A DNA stretch of 12,909 bases from Anaerolineales bacterium (GTDB lineage: Bacteria; Chloroflexota; Anaerolineae; Anaerolineales; JABWBV01): NCBI GenBank assembly GCA_027019845.1, contig JALUWE010000213.1, positions 1-12,909 of the forward strand. Direction: 5' to 3'. The position numbers and the translations under genes were made by a program. Shown in pieces: positions 12,863 through 12,909 of this stretch (the stretch's first letter is position 1; each line of letters starts with the position of its first letter). The notes beneath the pieces were generated by a model. It saw only the letters and a list, made by a program, of their open reading frames with translations, had not been told where the DNA came from and did not search any database.

Positions 12863-12909
12863 CTACGGCGTGGGGGTGGCTGTGGGGGTTTCGGTGATTT
12901 CGGGGGTGT
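12863..12909 (-). CDS. C-terminal end of an unidentified Thr/Pro-rich protein (partial)
   Basis: On the minus strand, one frame reads TPEITETPTATPTP and stops at TAG (12865-12863). Such T-P-x-T-x-T-P tails are common in exported Chloroflexota proteins as flexible linkers or cell-wall spacers. The other two frames lack a stop at this point and run on into the repeats, which supports this frame. Only the last ~14 codons are inside the window, so neither function nor family can be given. Confidence 0.5.
   Translation of the reverse strand, partial: TPEITETPTATPTP

Overview
The window is GC-rich and looks like a chromosomal segment of a Chloroflexota bacterium, most likely of the Anaerolineae type. 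This is an inference from gene content and style: a ParB-like protein of a form I associate with that phylum, a Memo-like protein with an extra N-terminal domain, a Thr/Pro-rich protein tail, an MNT/HEPN remnant, and intergenic gaps filled with short tandem repeats. No rRNA or other decisive marker gene is present.

Left part (1-6084, all minus strand). The segment holds the start of a ParB-like gene (left edge), a nitroreductase flanked by two copies of a ~140-bp non-coding transposable element, and then a tight run read right to left. That run is an NfeD-type membrane serine protease, an M14 zinc carboxypeptidase, a possible 23-residue micro-ORF, a Memo-like (AmmeMemoRadiSam system protein B) protein, and a chimeric MNT-HEPN remnant. 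The last four are joined by 4-nt stop/start overlaps (ATGA, TTGA, GTGA), so they look like one translationally coupled operon. Two of those starts are my own inference.

Middle (6085-7826, plus strand). A good sigma70-type promoter drives tRNA-Gly(TCC) and tRNA-Met(CAT), which are separated by an array of seven 7-bp repeats. A perfect 24-nt palindrome and a strong T-tailed terminator follow. Next come a foldable leader and a phosphofructokinase whose active-site residues point to pyrophosphate rather than ATP as phosphoryl donor.

Right part (7862-12909, minus strand). From right to left this holds the Thr/Pro-rich tail of an unidentified protein, RimO (ribosomal protein S12 methylthiotransferase), a bisphosphate nucleotidase/inositol monophosphatase family enzyme, and a GT-C membrane glycosyltransferase. 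The three gaps between these genes are almost wholly built from short tandem repeats of period 6, 7, 8 and 9, plus four identical copies of a 46-bp hairpin element. The two gaps flanking rimO have the same internal order and both carry a 9-bp array of exactly 14 units. In all three gaps a tandem array begins 4-7 nt after the upstream gene's stop codon. This ordered repeat cassette is the most unusual feature of the window.
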